Positions 11,084 through 37,100 of a stretch of 64,000 nucleotides of DNA are shown here, one piece after another (positions within the stretch are counted from its first letter, which is position 1; each line of letters opens with the position of its first letter). Under the pieces are notes generated by a model. That model made no database searches. It was not told the origin of the DNA and saw nothing but the letters and a program-made list of their open reading frames with translations. Source of the stretch: Cinclus cinclus (lineage: Eukaryota > Chordata > Aves > Passeriformes > Cinclidae); NCBI RefSeq assembly GCF_963662255.1, contig NC_085071.1, positions 5,279,035 to 5,343,034 on the forward strand, given 5' to 3'. The position numbers and the translations under genes are program-made.

Positions 11084-12660
11084 AGAGCAGCCCCCAGCCC
11101 CTGCTCGGGGGTTCCCCATCCCGCAGGAGCCCGGGCTGTGCCAGGCGCTGCTTTGTCCCAGCGAGCGGTGCCAGGAGTTAATTACCCTGGGACGAGGCCA
11201 AGCCTCCTGCTGGCGCAGGTGCTGCGCTGCCCTCCCCGCGCCGCTGTCACCGCTGTCACCAGCGCTCGCCCCACCGCGACAATGCCACCCCTGGGACCCC
11301 CGAAGCCCCTGTCCCCAGCTCTGCCCATCCCAGTCACTCCAGTCACTCCCCCGCTCACAAGGGTTGGATGAATCCTCCTCTCCACGATGTTCCCCAAATA
11401 CCCCCCATGAGGGGAGACGAACTGGGGCTTTGCCCTGGTCGCTGTGTCCCCGTCAGGGGTCCCGGCTGTCCCTGGTCCCACGGCCCCTGTCCCCAGCCCT
11501 GCAGCCGCATTCCAAGCCCGCAAAACTTACTGGAAATCCTGGGGATGCAAATCCTGGCTGTCGGTCCGTGCCAGGAACTTGAGCCGCAGTCCCGAGAGGG
11601 CAGCAGGCTCCAAGCACAGAGGCCTCCCCCTCGCCATTCCCGGCCTCTGGAATCCTTTTTAAAGTTTCATCGGGGCGGGGATCGCGAGTGGCTCTGTGGG
11701 ACCCTCGAAGCCGGGCAGGTGTGGGGCAAAGTCAGCAAATCCTGGGATGCTTTCCCAAAATCTCTACCGCTTCTGATGGATGGGTTGGTGCCATGTTGAT
11801 TCAGACTGCCTGGCTCCATCCCAAAACTTCCCAGCTCCCAGATCGATGGAGATTCCCAGGTCTGGGCAGGTGATGAGGTGAGAATGGGAGCTGCCCACTG
11901 CCTGTGGTGACCCCCAGCCGCAGGAATAACCCAATTCCCACCTGGCCCTTGAACACCCAAGTCTTTTCCAGGTCAGCTCAACCCTGCCCCCTCCGCAGCC
12001 CCGAGGTTTTAATCAATCCCAGGTGAAACCTAAACCTCCAGCGAGGGGAATGTGCGGCTCCGAAGGCAGCGGGATGAAGGTCAGGGTGCTCCCGCTGGAG
12101 CTTCTGCCGGGAGAGGGGCCAGACAAGCTGGGGGGATGCTCCAGGAAACACTTTTTGTGGTGATGCAGGAATTAGGGATGGATGAAAGGGAGAATTTCGT
12201 TTGGATTTCCAGGATTTCAGCTTCCACGGTTCTTATCCCTTGTGCGTGGGGTTTATGTGGCGTCCTCGGAGGGGAACTGTGGGTTTAACAGCACCATTTC
12301 CCGCGAGTAAATGAAACTTGTCTATTTATTGTGTGCGATTCCCGAGACCTCCCGAATCCCGCAGTGCTCACGAGGGCCCGCGCTGTGCCAGGATCTCTGA
12401 CTGCCACTAAATAATTCACTGCCCAAAGCCCTGAATTTCATCTCAGCTCCGGGAGAACCTGCAGGGGTTGGTGGGAGCACTCGGATTCTCCAAAGGTGAG
12501 AGAGCACACGGATCCAACTGGGATCCAGCTTGGAAAGGGAATTCCCAGCGCCCTGCCTCAGTTCCCCACTCTGTTGGTGGGAGGTTGAGAGGGGGAAGAG
12601 AAAAAGGCTGAGAGTCTTAGTTGGGAAATACTGGGACAGGCTGGAGGCTGAGTCTGCGGA
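11084..12660. other. Intergenic sequence upstream of KCNQ4
   Basis: GC-rich unique sequence between two tandem-repeat zones. I see no exon with family resemblance and no recognisable mobile element. It may hold distal KCNQ4 regulatory DNA, but no specific site can be supported. Confidence 0.5.
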
Positions 12661-12675
12661 GGATTGGTGGGGGTG

Positions 12676-12782
12676 GGATGCTCCATCCCCTCCAGGGATG
12701 CTCCATCCTCTCCAGGTTTGCTCCATCCCCTCCAGGGACGCTTTGTCTCCTCCAGGGATGCTCCATCCTCTCCAGGAGACCT
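12676..12782. repeat. Short ~20-bp tandem repeat
   Basis: Five to six copies of GATGCTCCATCCCCTCCAGG with variation. Confidence 0.85.
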
Positions 12783-12819
12783 CTGTTTGGGATATGATGT
12801 GGGAAGCAGTTTGGGATAC

Positions 12820-13320
12820 AGTTTAGCAGGCACTGACATGGTTTGGGATGGGATTCAGTTTGGGATGCAGTGTGGGATGAAGCTGGGATGTGGTTGGGAT
12901 GTGATTCGGTTGAGGATGCAGTGTAGGGTGCAGTTTGGGATGAGATGTAGATGCAGATGGGACGCGGTGCAGGATGCGGACTGGGATGAAGCTGGGACGC
13001 GGTGCAGGATGCGGATTGGGATGAAGCTGGGATGTGGTGCAGGATGTGGATTGGGATGAAGCTGGGATGTGGTGCAGGATGCGGATTGGGATGCAGATGG
13101 GACGCGGTGCAGGATGCGGATTGGGATGAAGCTGGGACGCGGTGCAGGATGCGGACTGGGATGAAGCTGGGACGCGGTGCAGGATGCGGATTGGGATGCA
13201 GATGGGACGCGGTGCAGGATGCGGACTGGGATGAAGCTGGGACGCGGTGCAGGATGCGGATTGGGATGAAGCTGGGACGCGGTGCAGGATGCGGACTGGG
13301 ATGCAGATGGGACGCGGAGC
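12820..13320. repeat. 35-bp minisatellite abutting the KCNQ4 CpG island
   Basis: From about 12958 there are roughly ten near-identical 35-bp units containing GGGACGCGGTGCAGGATGCG and TGGGATGAAGCT. Looser GGGATG-rich text precedes them from 12820. Most units keep CpG dinucleotides (GACGCGG, ATGCGGA). The array ends about 350 bp before the KCNQ4 start codon. Confidence 0.95.
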
Positions 13321-13631
13321 GGGATCCTCACTGGCGGGATGCCCCAGGACGCTCCCCGCCCCCAGCAGGGTCCCGTATCCAGACCGGGGCTGACAGAAGC
13401 CCACCCACCACCCCATCCCTTCCACCCCCGCGGCCGCCGCCTCCCCGCACGCCGCTTTCCCCGCCCGCCCCGTCCCGCGGATCCCCGGGGGCGGGGGCCA
13501 GGTACGGCGGGGCGGGCCGGGCCGGCGGGGCGGCGGCGGGGGAGGGTCCGGCTGCGACGGCGGGCAGCTAAAGGCAGGTGTCCCCGGGAGCGGTCCCGGG
13601 CTGGCTCGGGGGTCCCGCGGCAGCCGGGGCC

Positions 13632-13652
13632 ATGCGGCGGGCGGCGGCCTGA
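13632..13652 (+). other. Short upstream ORF before KCNQ4 start
   Basis: ATG CGG CGG GCG GCG GCC TGA encodes MRRAAA and ends 11 bp before the KCNQ4 ATG. If the transcript starts upstream of 13632, it could lower initiation at the main start. Confidence 0.5.
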
Positions 13653-13663
13653 GCGGGGCGGCC

Positions 13664-29204
<15,541 letters not shown>

Positions 29205-30815
29205 GCAGAAGGCAGAGGGATGGACCCTGCCCGCCTGGATGGGGCACTGGGGGCGGCGTGGCATTTTCCCCTCGCCGTCCCTTGCTGTCCCTCGCTGTCC
29301 CTCGCTGTCCCTCGCCGTGTTACTTGAATCGAGTCTTCCTCTGCGGGGACATGGCTGCAGCGGGGTGCCTGTGGCACTGTGGCATGGGCAGTCCACGCTC
29401 CTGGGGTGCTCCTGGGATGTTCCTGGGATGATCCTAGGATATTCCTGTCTTCCTGCGGGATGACAACCCCCAGCTCCGGGGTCCTGAGTGCTCCCCAGCT
29501 GTGGTGGGGGTGCTCCGGGCTGGCCCCATCCCCTGGGGTTTGGTTTGAACCCCAACCCCAGCCCTCAGGACAGGTCCTGCCTGTTTGCCCAGAGCTGAGC
29601 CGGGGCCACCACCAGCTATGCAAGGTCCCATCTCCCTCTCGCAGTCAGTGCAGGGGTGTGGGGGCACGACCCAGGGTGGCTCTACCCGTGTCATTCGGGG
29701 TCCCCAGTGGGGGAGCAGGGGACTGTCCCCCCTCACCAGGCTGCACTTCTCCAGAAGCACAGCAGAGCCTTCTGCCTGCCCGTGCATGCTCCCAGGGCAA
29801 TATATATATAGAAGATATATATATATATATATTTATGCAATAATGTCTTAATATGCAACACCCCTGGGAAGAGCAACCCGAGGGGACATAGGCAATAAGC
29901 AACGCCCTGCCAGCTCCCAGGGCTGGACTGTGCTGCCCTGGAGGCCCTGAGGGCTCAGGGCCAGAGGGAAAATCTCCACCGATGGTGGCTCTGGAGGCAG
30001 GAAGCTGAGCAGGGGCTGTGGGGAAGGCAGGGATGCAGGCACAGGCCCCGTCCCCAAGGAGTGTCCCTCCCCCTGTGTCCCAGCCCCTGCTTAGAGGAAT
30101 TCCCTCCCGGCTGGGTCCCGCGGTGCTCAGTTTGTCCCTGCCCGTGTCCCTGTCCCCTCTGTGGTCCGGGTAGCACGGGCCGGGCCTGGAGGGGACCTGC
30201 CTGATGGGGACAGGGCGGTGTCCTTGCATGTCACCTACAGCAGAGCCCACGGCACCTCCCACACTGCCACAATCCCCCTCCCAGTCCCGGCGCTGCTTCC
30301 CAGTACACTACTGGGGTTGTGCCAAAGCGCCGGGTTGGGGCTCCGAGGCTCCGGGGAGGACTCGGTGGTGACCCCGCAGTGCCGGGATCTCTCCTGGGCT
30401 GCTCGCACCGCTCCTCTCTGAGTTCGGGCCGCGACATTCGCACCCCCTTTTCTCGTCCTTCTGCTCCGGGCACAGTGGGGACCCCCGAGCCTGCTCGCCC
30501 CGTTAGTGCATGTGGCCAGCGCGGGCCGTGACAGAGCTGCTTGAACCCCCCCTCCCCACCCCGCTCCTGCACCCCTCCCCTCACCCCGGGTGTCCCCGGG
30601 CGGTGCGACACGAGGGGACAGTTCTGGGTGGGTGGCCGTGGGGCGAGGTGCATGTGACAGCTTTGTCCGCAGCTGCACGCAGGAATTAACCCTTAGGATC
30701 CCCTTCCTGGAGCTGGCTGGTCCCCGCAGCCCCCCCCCCCCCCCCCGAGCCAGCGGTAGTTACCTCACTTGATTAACTTATTAATTTATTTGTTTCATTA
30801 AAGTTTGGAGTAGAG
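29205..30815 (+). other. KCNQ4: Probable KCNQ4 3' UTR
   Basis: Sequence after the KCNQ4 TGA, with no coding features. It contains an (AT)n tract at 29797-29833 and a run of about 18 C at 30731-30747. It ends with an ATTAAA at 30797-30802 followed by GT- and G-rich text, the best candidate cleavage region. Confidence 0.55.
30797..30802 (+). terminator. KCNQ4: Candidate KCNQ4 polyadenylation signal ATTAAA
   Basis: An ATTAAA in an AT-rich patch (TTAATTTATTTGTTTCATTA) followed by AGTTTGGAGTAG. It is the only plausible signal in the 1.6 kb after the stop other than the AT repeat near 29.8 kb. Confidence 0.5.
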
Positions 30816-33381
30816 GCTGCCCGCCTGCTGCCGTCTTTCTCCCGGCGCTCCCGAGAGGTGGCACTCCAGCCCTGCCGCCGAACCACGACAGGGGGACAGC
30901 AGCGTCCGGCCGGGGGACACAAATGTCCGGCCAGGCAACATAAATGTCCGGACGCCGCCCCGACCCCTTAAGCTGCAGAAACCCACCGAGATGGGATTGA
31001 GAGCCCAGCTCCGGCTCGTTCGCCCTCCCCAGTTCCATCCTGGGAGAAAGGGGAGGGGAGGTGCAGGGTTGATGTCACTGCAGAAGGAACAGTGCGCGGC
31101 TTTTTTGGCACCTTACAGGGAAGGGTCGCTGCCCCGGGAGGGGCTGTGCCCCACCTGCCTGTTTTGGTGTGTCCCCCCCACAAATGGCGACAACGCTGCG
31201 ATGTCCCCGAAACCATCCCAAGGAGATGAGGGTGGAGTTCCCTTCCCCAGGAGCCCCCAGACTCCTCTGGGGACAGCAAAGCTTCACCCCATGGCTGTGA
31301 GCTGGCGTCCCCCGGGGACCACACGTCCTGCGACGTCGGGGGCTGAGGTGGCCCCTTCCCGTGCCGCTGGCTCGGGAGGAAGCCGGAGCTGGCCGCGGAG
31401 CAGTCCCTGCCTTTCCTGGTTGCCTCCTGCCAAGAAACTCGCCCCAGGATGGTCTCGGAGCCGAGCACTGCGGGAGCAGCACCTCCCTGCCCCGCTCACA
31501 CTGCCCCGCTGCTCCCAGAGCTGCCCCACCCGGGCATGGGGGTCTGGTGGGGGCTCCAGCACCCCAGCTCCGCGGAGTGCCCGATGTGTGGGGTGCAATC
31601 CCTGGGGGCTTGGCTTGGAGGGGGATCCACGAGGCTGCAGCACCCCAAAAGCCGCAGGGGCACGGTCCCGGCCTCTCCCGGTGCTCCCAGCGGGGTGGGA
31701 GGGGATCCCGGGTGGGTTTGGGGGGATTCATCTCTGCCACGGTGGGGTCTTCACCCTGCACCCCGCGGGGGTGGCAGCTCGGTGTGTTCATGGGGCACCC
31801 AGGGCCAACCCAGCTGGGTGTGGGGTCTTCCCACGGCTCTGAGCAGTGGGGCCGGGTCCTGGCACCTCGTCCCTCCCCCAGCATGGCCGGGATGGTGGCA
31901 CAGGCAGGGCAGGGGTTGTGTGCCAGCCCGTGGCTCTGCCTCTCGCCGTCACATGGGCCCAAGGTGCCCCGGCAGGACTTTGTCCCACTCCACCTTGGCT
32001 GCCCCACGTGTGCCGAGGCTGCCACTCCCCGCAGAGGGGACACGAGCAGGGGGGAGACGCCAGCGTCAGAGTGACACAGAGGGAGTTGTGACCTCGCAGG
32101 GCCAGCTGGCCGCAGCCCGCCTGAGCCCAGCCGCAGGAACGGGGTGAGGGGATGCTCCAAACACTTGGACTGTCGCCGCTGCCGCCTCCGCGCAGCGGCT
32201 CTTATCAGCTGGCAGGGGGACAGGGTTGTTACGGGAACGGTCAGCTGTTCCCGCAGCACCCCACAGTCCTCTGAGCTGTCAGGGAGCTGGCGAGGGCACA
32301 AGGACACAGAGCAGTGGCCGGGGATGTCCTTTGTGCTAGTGGCTTTGCTTTGTTCCCCGGGGGTCTTGGGGGAATTCGTGACTCACTGTGGATTCCTACG
32401 AGTCCAGTCATGCTGGAGACAGTCTGGGCTGGACTCAGTTCCTTCCTGCGGCGCTCCAGCCTCCAGCTCCGCTGCCCAAGGACGCACTCACAGGAAAAGG
32501 CCCTTCCAAGAGTGCTTGGAAGAGGGGCTCCCTGCGGATGGGGCTCCACAGGACCCGCGTTCAGGCGCTCAGAGCACCCCGGGGTCCCGGGGAGCAGGCA
32601 GCCCCCGTGCCCGGCGGGATTTGGCCTTCCCCACTTCCAGTGACCCTCCCCACCCTGGCCGCGGCATCCCCCCGTGGGCTCAGCCAGGAGCCCGTGGCCC
32701 CTGGCCCGTGGCCCGCGGCCGTCCAGGGAACCCGGCGGTGCTCCCGTCCTGGCTGCCGTGAGGCATCCTCGAGGAATCCTTTGGCAGCGCCGGGAGACGC
32801 TCCCGGCGAGGCAGAGACAGCAGGAGCCCCGAGTGGGCGGCTGAGGTCCCGCAGCAGGTGCTGGTGCCGCGGGGGGGGCCGGAGACTGAGGGGTGGCCAA
32901 GACCCCCTCGGTTCTGGTCCCTGAGCACGCGGCTGGGGGCTGGCAGCGGGGACAGGGAGCTGGATCCAAGTGACACCAACTCCATGCCCTGGGCTGAGCT
33001 GGGGTGTCCCCGTCTCATCTGTAGCCAGCTTCCCACACCCCTGGAAGGGGAGGAACGCAGCCCCCTCCCCTCTGCAGCCCTCCCTCCCCCTCCTCTCCAC
33101 ACACCTGGAGCCTCCAGGACGGCTCCTCCACGGTAGCCAGGACCCCCCATTTGGCGAGGGCAGTGCCGGGGGGGGGGGGGGGGCACCGAGAGGGGACAGA
33201 GAGCCGGGAACACCCCGGCCCCGCGGGGACAGATGCATCACCGGGGACTTCGGGCGAGGGGTCCACAAGTTCGGGGCTCTGCTCTACATTCCCAGGCCCG
33301 ACCCCCGCCCCGTTGCGCTCCGCCCCGGGCCGGTCGCGACTGCCCCGGCGCCTCCCCGCACCCCCCCGGCCGGGGCGCGGC
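30816..33381. other. Intergenic KCNQ4-TINAGL1, no gene recognised
   Basis: GC-rich sequence with many spurious open frames on both strands. No CITED4-like C-terminal motif, the human neighbour of KCNQ4, is seen. A run of about 18 G lies at 33165-33183, just upstream of the TINAGL1 promoter. This interval contains the junction between two gene neighbourhoods that are separate in human. Confidence 0.6.
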
Positions 33382-33429
33382 TATAAGGAGCGGCGGGGCC
33401 GGCGGCCGGCGGAACGGCGGGCGCGGCAG
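33382..33429 (+). promoter_or_regulatory. TINAGL1: TINAGL1 core promoter (TATA box) and non-coding exon 1
   Basis: CTATAAGGAG places a TATA-like box at 33382-33387. A start site would fall near 33410, and a GCGCGGCAG/GTACGG donor at 33429/33430 would end a very short 5' UTR exon spliced to the acceptor at 34168. A second copy of the same GCGGGCGCGGCAGGTACGG donor segment occurs at 33568-33586. Confidence 0.6.
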
Positions 33430-34178
33430 GTACGGGACCGGCTCTGGGGGGATGGGGTGGGGGTGCCAGGCAGGAGGAGAGAGAGAGAGGGGGATCCCGC
33501 CCCATGAATTCCGTGAGGGATCCCAGCATCGGATCCTCCCACTCTTCTCTCCCGGGGTGTGTGCGCGGCGGGCGCGGCAGGTACGGCCGGGAACGGGGAG
33601 GGGGTCCCACCCCGTGGGATCTCCGTGGGATCTCCGTGGGATCTCCGTGGGTCACCCTCTCCCCGCTTTACCGGGGTCCAGGGAGTCCCCACGCTGTGGG
33701 TGGGGTGGGTACAGCCGCGGGAGGGACAAGGCAGAAGGGGGGTCCTGCCCTCTGTGTCCCTTAGATTGTCCCCACCTGCCACTTTTGGGGTCCCCATCAC
33801 CCTCCCCTCGGCCCCGCGGGCTCATCGCACTGCCCGCGATGGGGACTGGGGGTGGCGGTGAGAACGGGACCCGCTCAACCCCCTCGAGTGTTCCGGGGAG
33901 CCCCTTCCCGAGGGGATTCTGCTTTTGGAGCCGGTGGTTAAGGGATGGGAGGGCACGGGGCCCCTCGGGATGCGGGGAGCTCGGGGGGAAGTTTTTGGGA
34001 GGGTGTTTTGGAGGTTGAGCTGCGTGGTCACAAGGGGAGTTACAAAACCGGGATGTTTTGAGGAGCCTGGGGAGGGCAGGGTGGGAGCAGCACCCACAGT
34101 GGGATGGGGCTTGCGGAGAACCCGCAGGACCCCCGTGACATCACTGCCCTCCTTCCCTCTCTCCGCAGGTGTGGGGAC

Positions 34179-37100
34179 ATGACCGGGGACATGCGGGCCC
34201 TGCTGTGCCTCTGGCTGGTGGCCCAGGTGGCCCTGTCCTCCCGGGTCCGCACCCGCCGGGAGCTGGGCCCCGGTTTGTACGAGCACGGGGTCTACGATGC
34301 CGGGGGCTCCTACTGCCAGCGGGGGGACGTGTGCTGCCACGGCCGCGACGATGGCTGCACCGTGCCCTACCACGACACCCTCTGCTACTGCGACCTCTTC
34401 TGCAACCGCACCGTCTCCGACTGCTGCCCCGATTTCTGGGAATACTGCCTGGGCATCCCGGCCCCCTTCCCCAAAGCCGCAGGTGAGGCGCGCCCAGCCC
34501 GGCTGTGGGTGCTGGGGTGCTGCATGCGCTGTGTGATGCTGCTGATGCTCCTTGGGGTGATGATGGATGTGGGACCCCGCATTCCTGCCCTCAGTGCGGA
34601 GCTGCTCCGTATCCCTCAAAGGTGTGGGAACTCCCACAGAATGTCCGGGATGGGGGTGGGCTCCCAGAAAAAGAGGTGTGGGAGCAGCCCGTGACCCCAC
34701 AGCCTGCTCGCTCCCTGGGAAGCGGCGGCTCCAGCAGCGCGTGTGGGCAGAGCAGGGACGTGAGGGGACATGCGGGGACTCCATCCCAGCTTGCCCGGTC
34801 ACGTCTGGGGCAGGCAGATGCTGGCCCTGGCTTAACCCTGCCGGCAGCTGGGGCGGCCGGGGGCGAGGAGGGGGCACGGGCACCCCCCAGCTCACAGCAC
34901 AAGGCGCTCTCAGAGTCCCTGCGGAGCAGAGCCAGCTCCTCCCGGGCACAACCGGCCCCTTTATCCCTTGTCCCGCCGGGCTGAGCGCATTTAACCCTCC
35001 CGGCGCCGAGCCAGCCCCGCTCCCACCCTCATGGGGCACTAATGGGGACACCCAGCCCCGGGCTGGTGTCCAAGCTCCTCTCTGATGTCTGCAGCCCTGG
35101 CACCGTGCAGCACCCACTGACCCCCAGCACAGCTTTGGGGGTGCCAAGGTGCAGCCGGGCACCTGCCTGGGTTTAAGAACCACGTTGATTTTCCCTTTGG
35201 TTTGTAGCCCCGGGAATATGGGGGTGCTAGTGGGACCCCCGGCACAGCCAGGCACTCACCAGGGGCTCTCCCATTCCCATCCAGGCTGTTCTCGTGCCGG
35301 ACGCAATTATCCCACCGGAGCCACGTACCGGGAGAACTGCAACCTGTGGTGAGTGAATGCTCTGTGGGCACCTGTGGCATGTCACCAACATGTCACCAGA
35401 GGAAGGTGTCGCTGTCCCGCGGGCTCCTATAAATCTCAGAGCTCAGAGGAGAGCGAGGCCCGAGCTGGGTGGTGGGAGCTGCTGCCAAAATGCCTTTACT
35501 CCAACAAATTCGGAGCCAAGGGCCTTGAGCCGCTCCCAAGTTTCAGCGCATGCCTGCGTGGGAGCCGCTCGCCCCGGCGGGACAAAGCGCTGCCCAGGGG
35601 GGTTTTGGGCACGCCGGTCGCAGCCCAGCTTGCCCAAGCCTGACGGAGTTCCTGGGTAGCCGCGGTGCGTTCGTGCCAGTGGCCAGAGTCCGGCTGTGCC
35701 GCACGCTCGGCAGCACCCGGAGCTCACCTTTGGAGCAGCGCGGGGGTTATCTGGGAATACTGGGAATACTGGTATTACTGGCATCCGGAGGTGGGGGATA
35801 GGGCAACCTGCAGGCGAGGAGCTGCTAGAGACGAGGATTGAACCCGCAGGGGCGATGCGGTAGATAAGCGGAAATCAAAGGCAGCGTCTGGGGCGTGTGC
35901 GAGGGCAGGGGCACGTGTGTGAACATGTGTGTGCGGGCGTGCGCCTGGGCCGCAGGTGAAAAACCAGCCCGACCCTCCCCACAGCTCTGGGGCAGCCTGG
36001 AGCTCCTCCGGGATCGTGGAGAGGAGCACTCAGGGATGGAGGGTGTCCCCATTCCCGGGGGAATGTCCATGTCCCCAAGCCATGCACGTGGGGTCTCTGC
36101 TGCTGGGGGAGCATCTCTGACCCACCAGCGCTGCTGAGGGGGCAAATCTTCTCTTCCGAACCCTCCTCCCCCGAACTCGGCACCTGGAGAATTTCTGCAG
36201 CGCTTCACCCCAGCCCCTGTCCCTGCCGGGGTCCCGCGGTGGCTGCGGGTGTGGCAGGGGGCACAAACCACGGCAGGGTGACACGGAGCGTGGGCACCCA
36301 GCTGAGGTGCTCCCAAATGGCCAGGTGTCCCACACAGCGCCGGGAACGCTCAGGGATGGATGGGGGAATGCAGGAATGCAGGTGCTGCCGGCGGGATTGG
36401 GATGGGGGTGTCTGGCAGGACACGGCTGCGGCCTCGCTCAGCTCCATAAAAGGGAAATGTGCCGGGATCTGGGCAGGAGGGAGCATGCCAAGCATTGCTC
36501 ACTGCACGGGGGGAGCACAGCCCGGGGCTCCCCGGGGGACCCGCCGCACCCCCACAGCCTCCCCCCGGTCCGGTTGTCCCCGTTGGTGCCGCAGGAGTGA
36601 CCTGGTGGCAGTGGGTCCCTCATCGGGACACCCAGCACCGACCCCCGGCCCTGGGCTGGTGTCCAAGCCCCTCTCTGATGTCTGCAGACCTGGCAGCGTT
36701 TCAGCTGATTTTTTGTCCCATGGCCTGTCTGCCCTCGGGGCTCCTGCGAGGGCTGGGGCGGGGCGGGGGGACAGCTCCCAGGATCACCCAGAGGCCACTC
36801 GAGGTCACCCAGATGGTTGCCCACGGCTTCACCCCGTTCTGAGGTGCCAAGCTTTGGTGACCCCTGACCAAAGTAGCCCTGACCGCCTTCGCTGGCTGCC
36901 CAGTTCGGGAGGGGCAGGGCCCACTCAAGGTCCCCCTGGTCACCCTGGGGACATCATTTCACCGACTGTCCCCTCTGCAGCACCTGCGGCCCCGGCGGGC
37001 AGTGGCAGTGCGAGGACCACGCCTGCCTGATGGATGCGGAGCTGATCGACGCCGTCAACAGAGGCAATTACGGGTAAGGATCGGGCACCGCGAGGGTGGG

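Noticed and set aside
9159..11582. 807-aa open frame and its sister frames upstream of KCNQ4
   Set aside because: They run through the 20-bp and 11-bp minisatellites, whose units lack stops in most frames; all three phases and the other strand are open too. No splice or domain evidence.
31075..32307. 410-aa minus-strand open frame between KCNQ4 and TINAGL1
   Set aside because: No domain, splice or composition support; it overlaps several equally long frames on the other strand.
29205..33381. CITED4, expected next to KCNQ4 from human order
   Set aside because: No frame contains a CITED C-terminal transactivation motif; the open frames here look like GC-rich noise.
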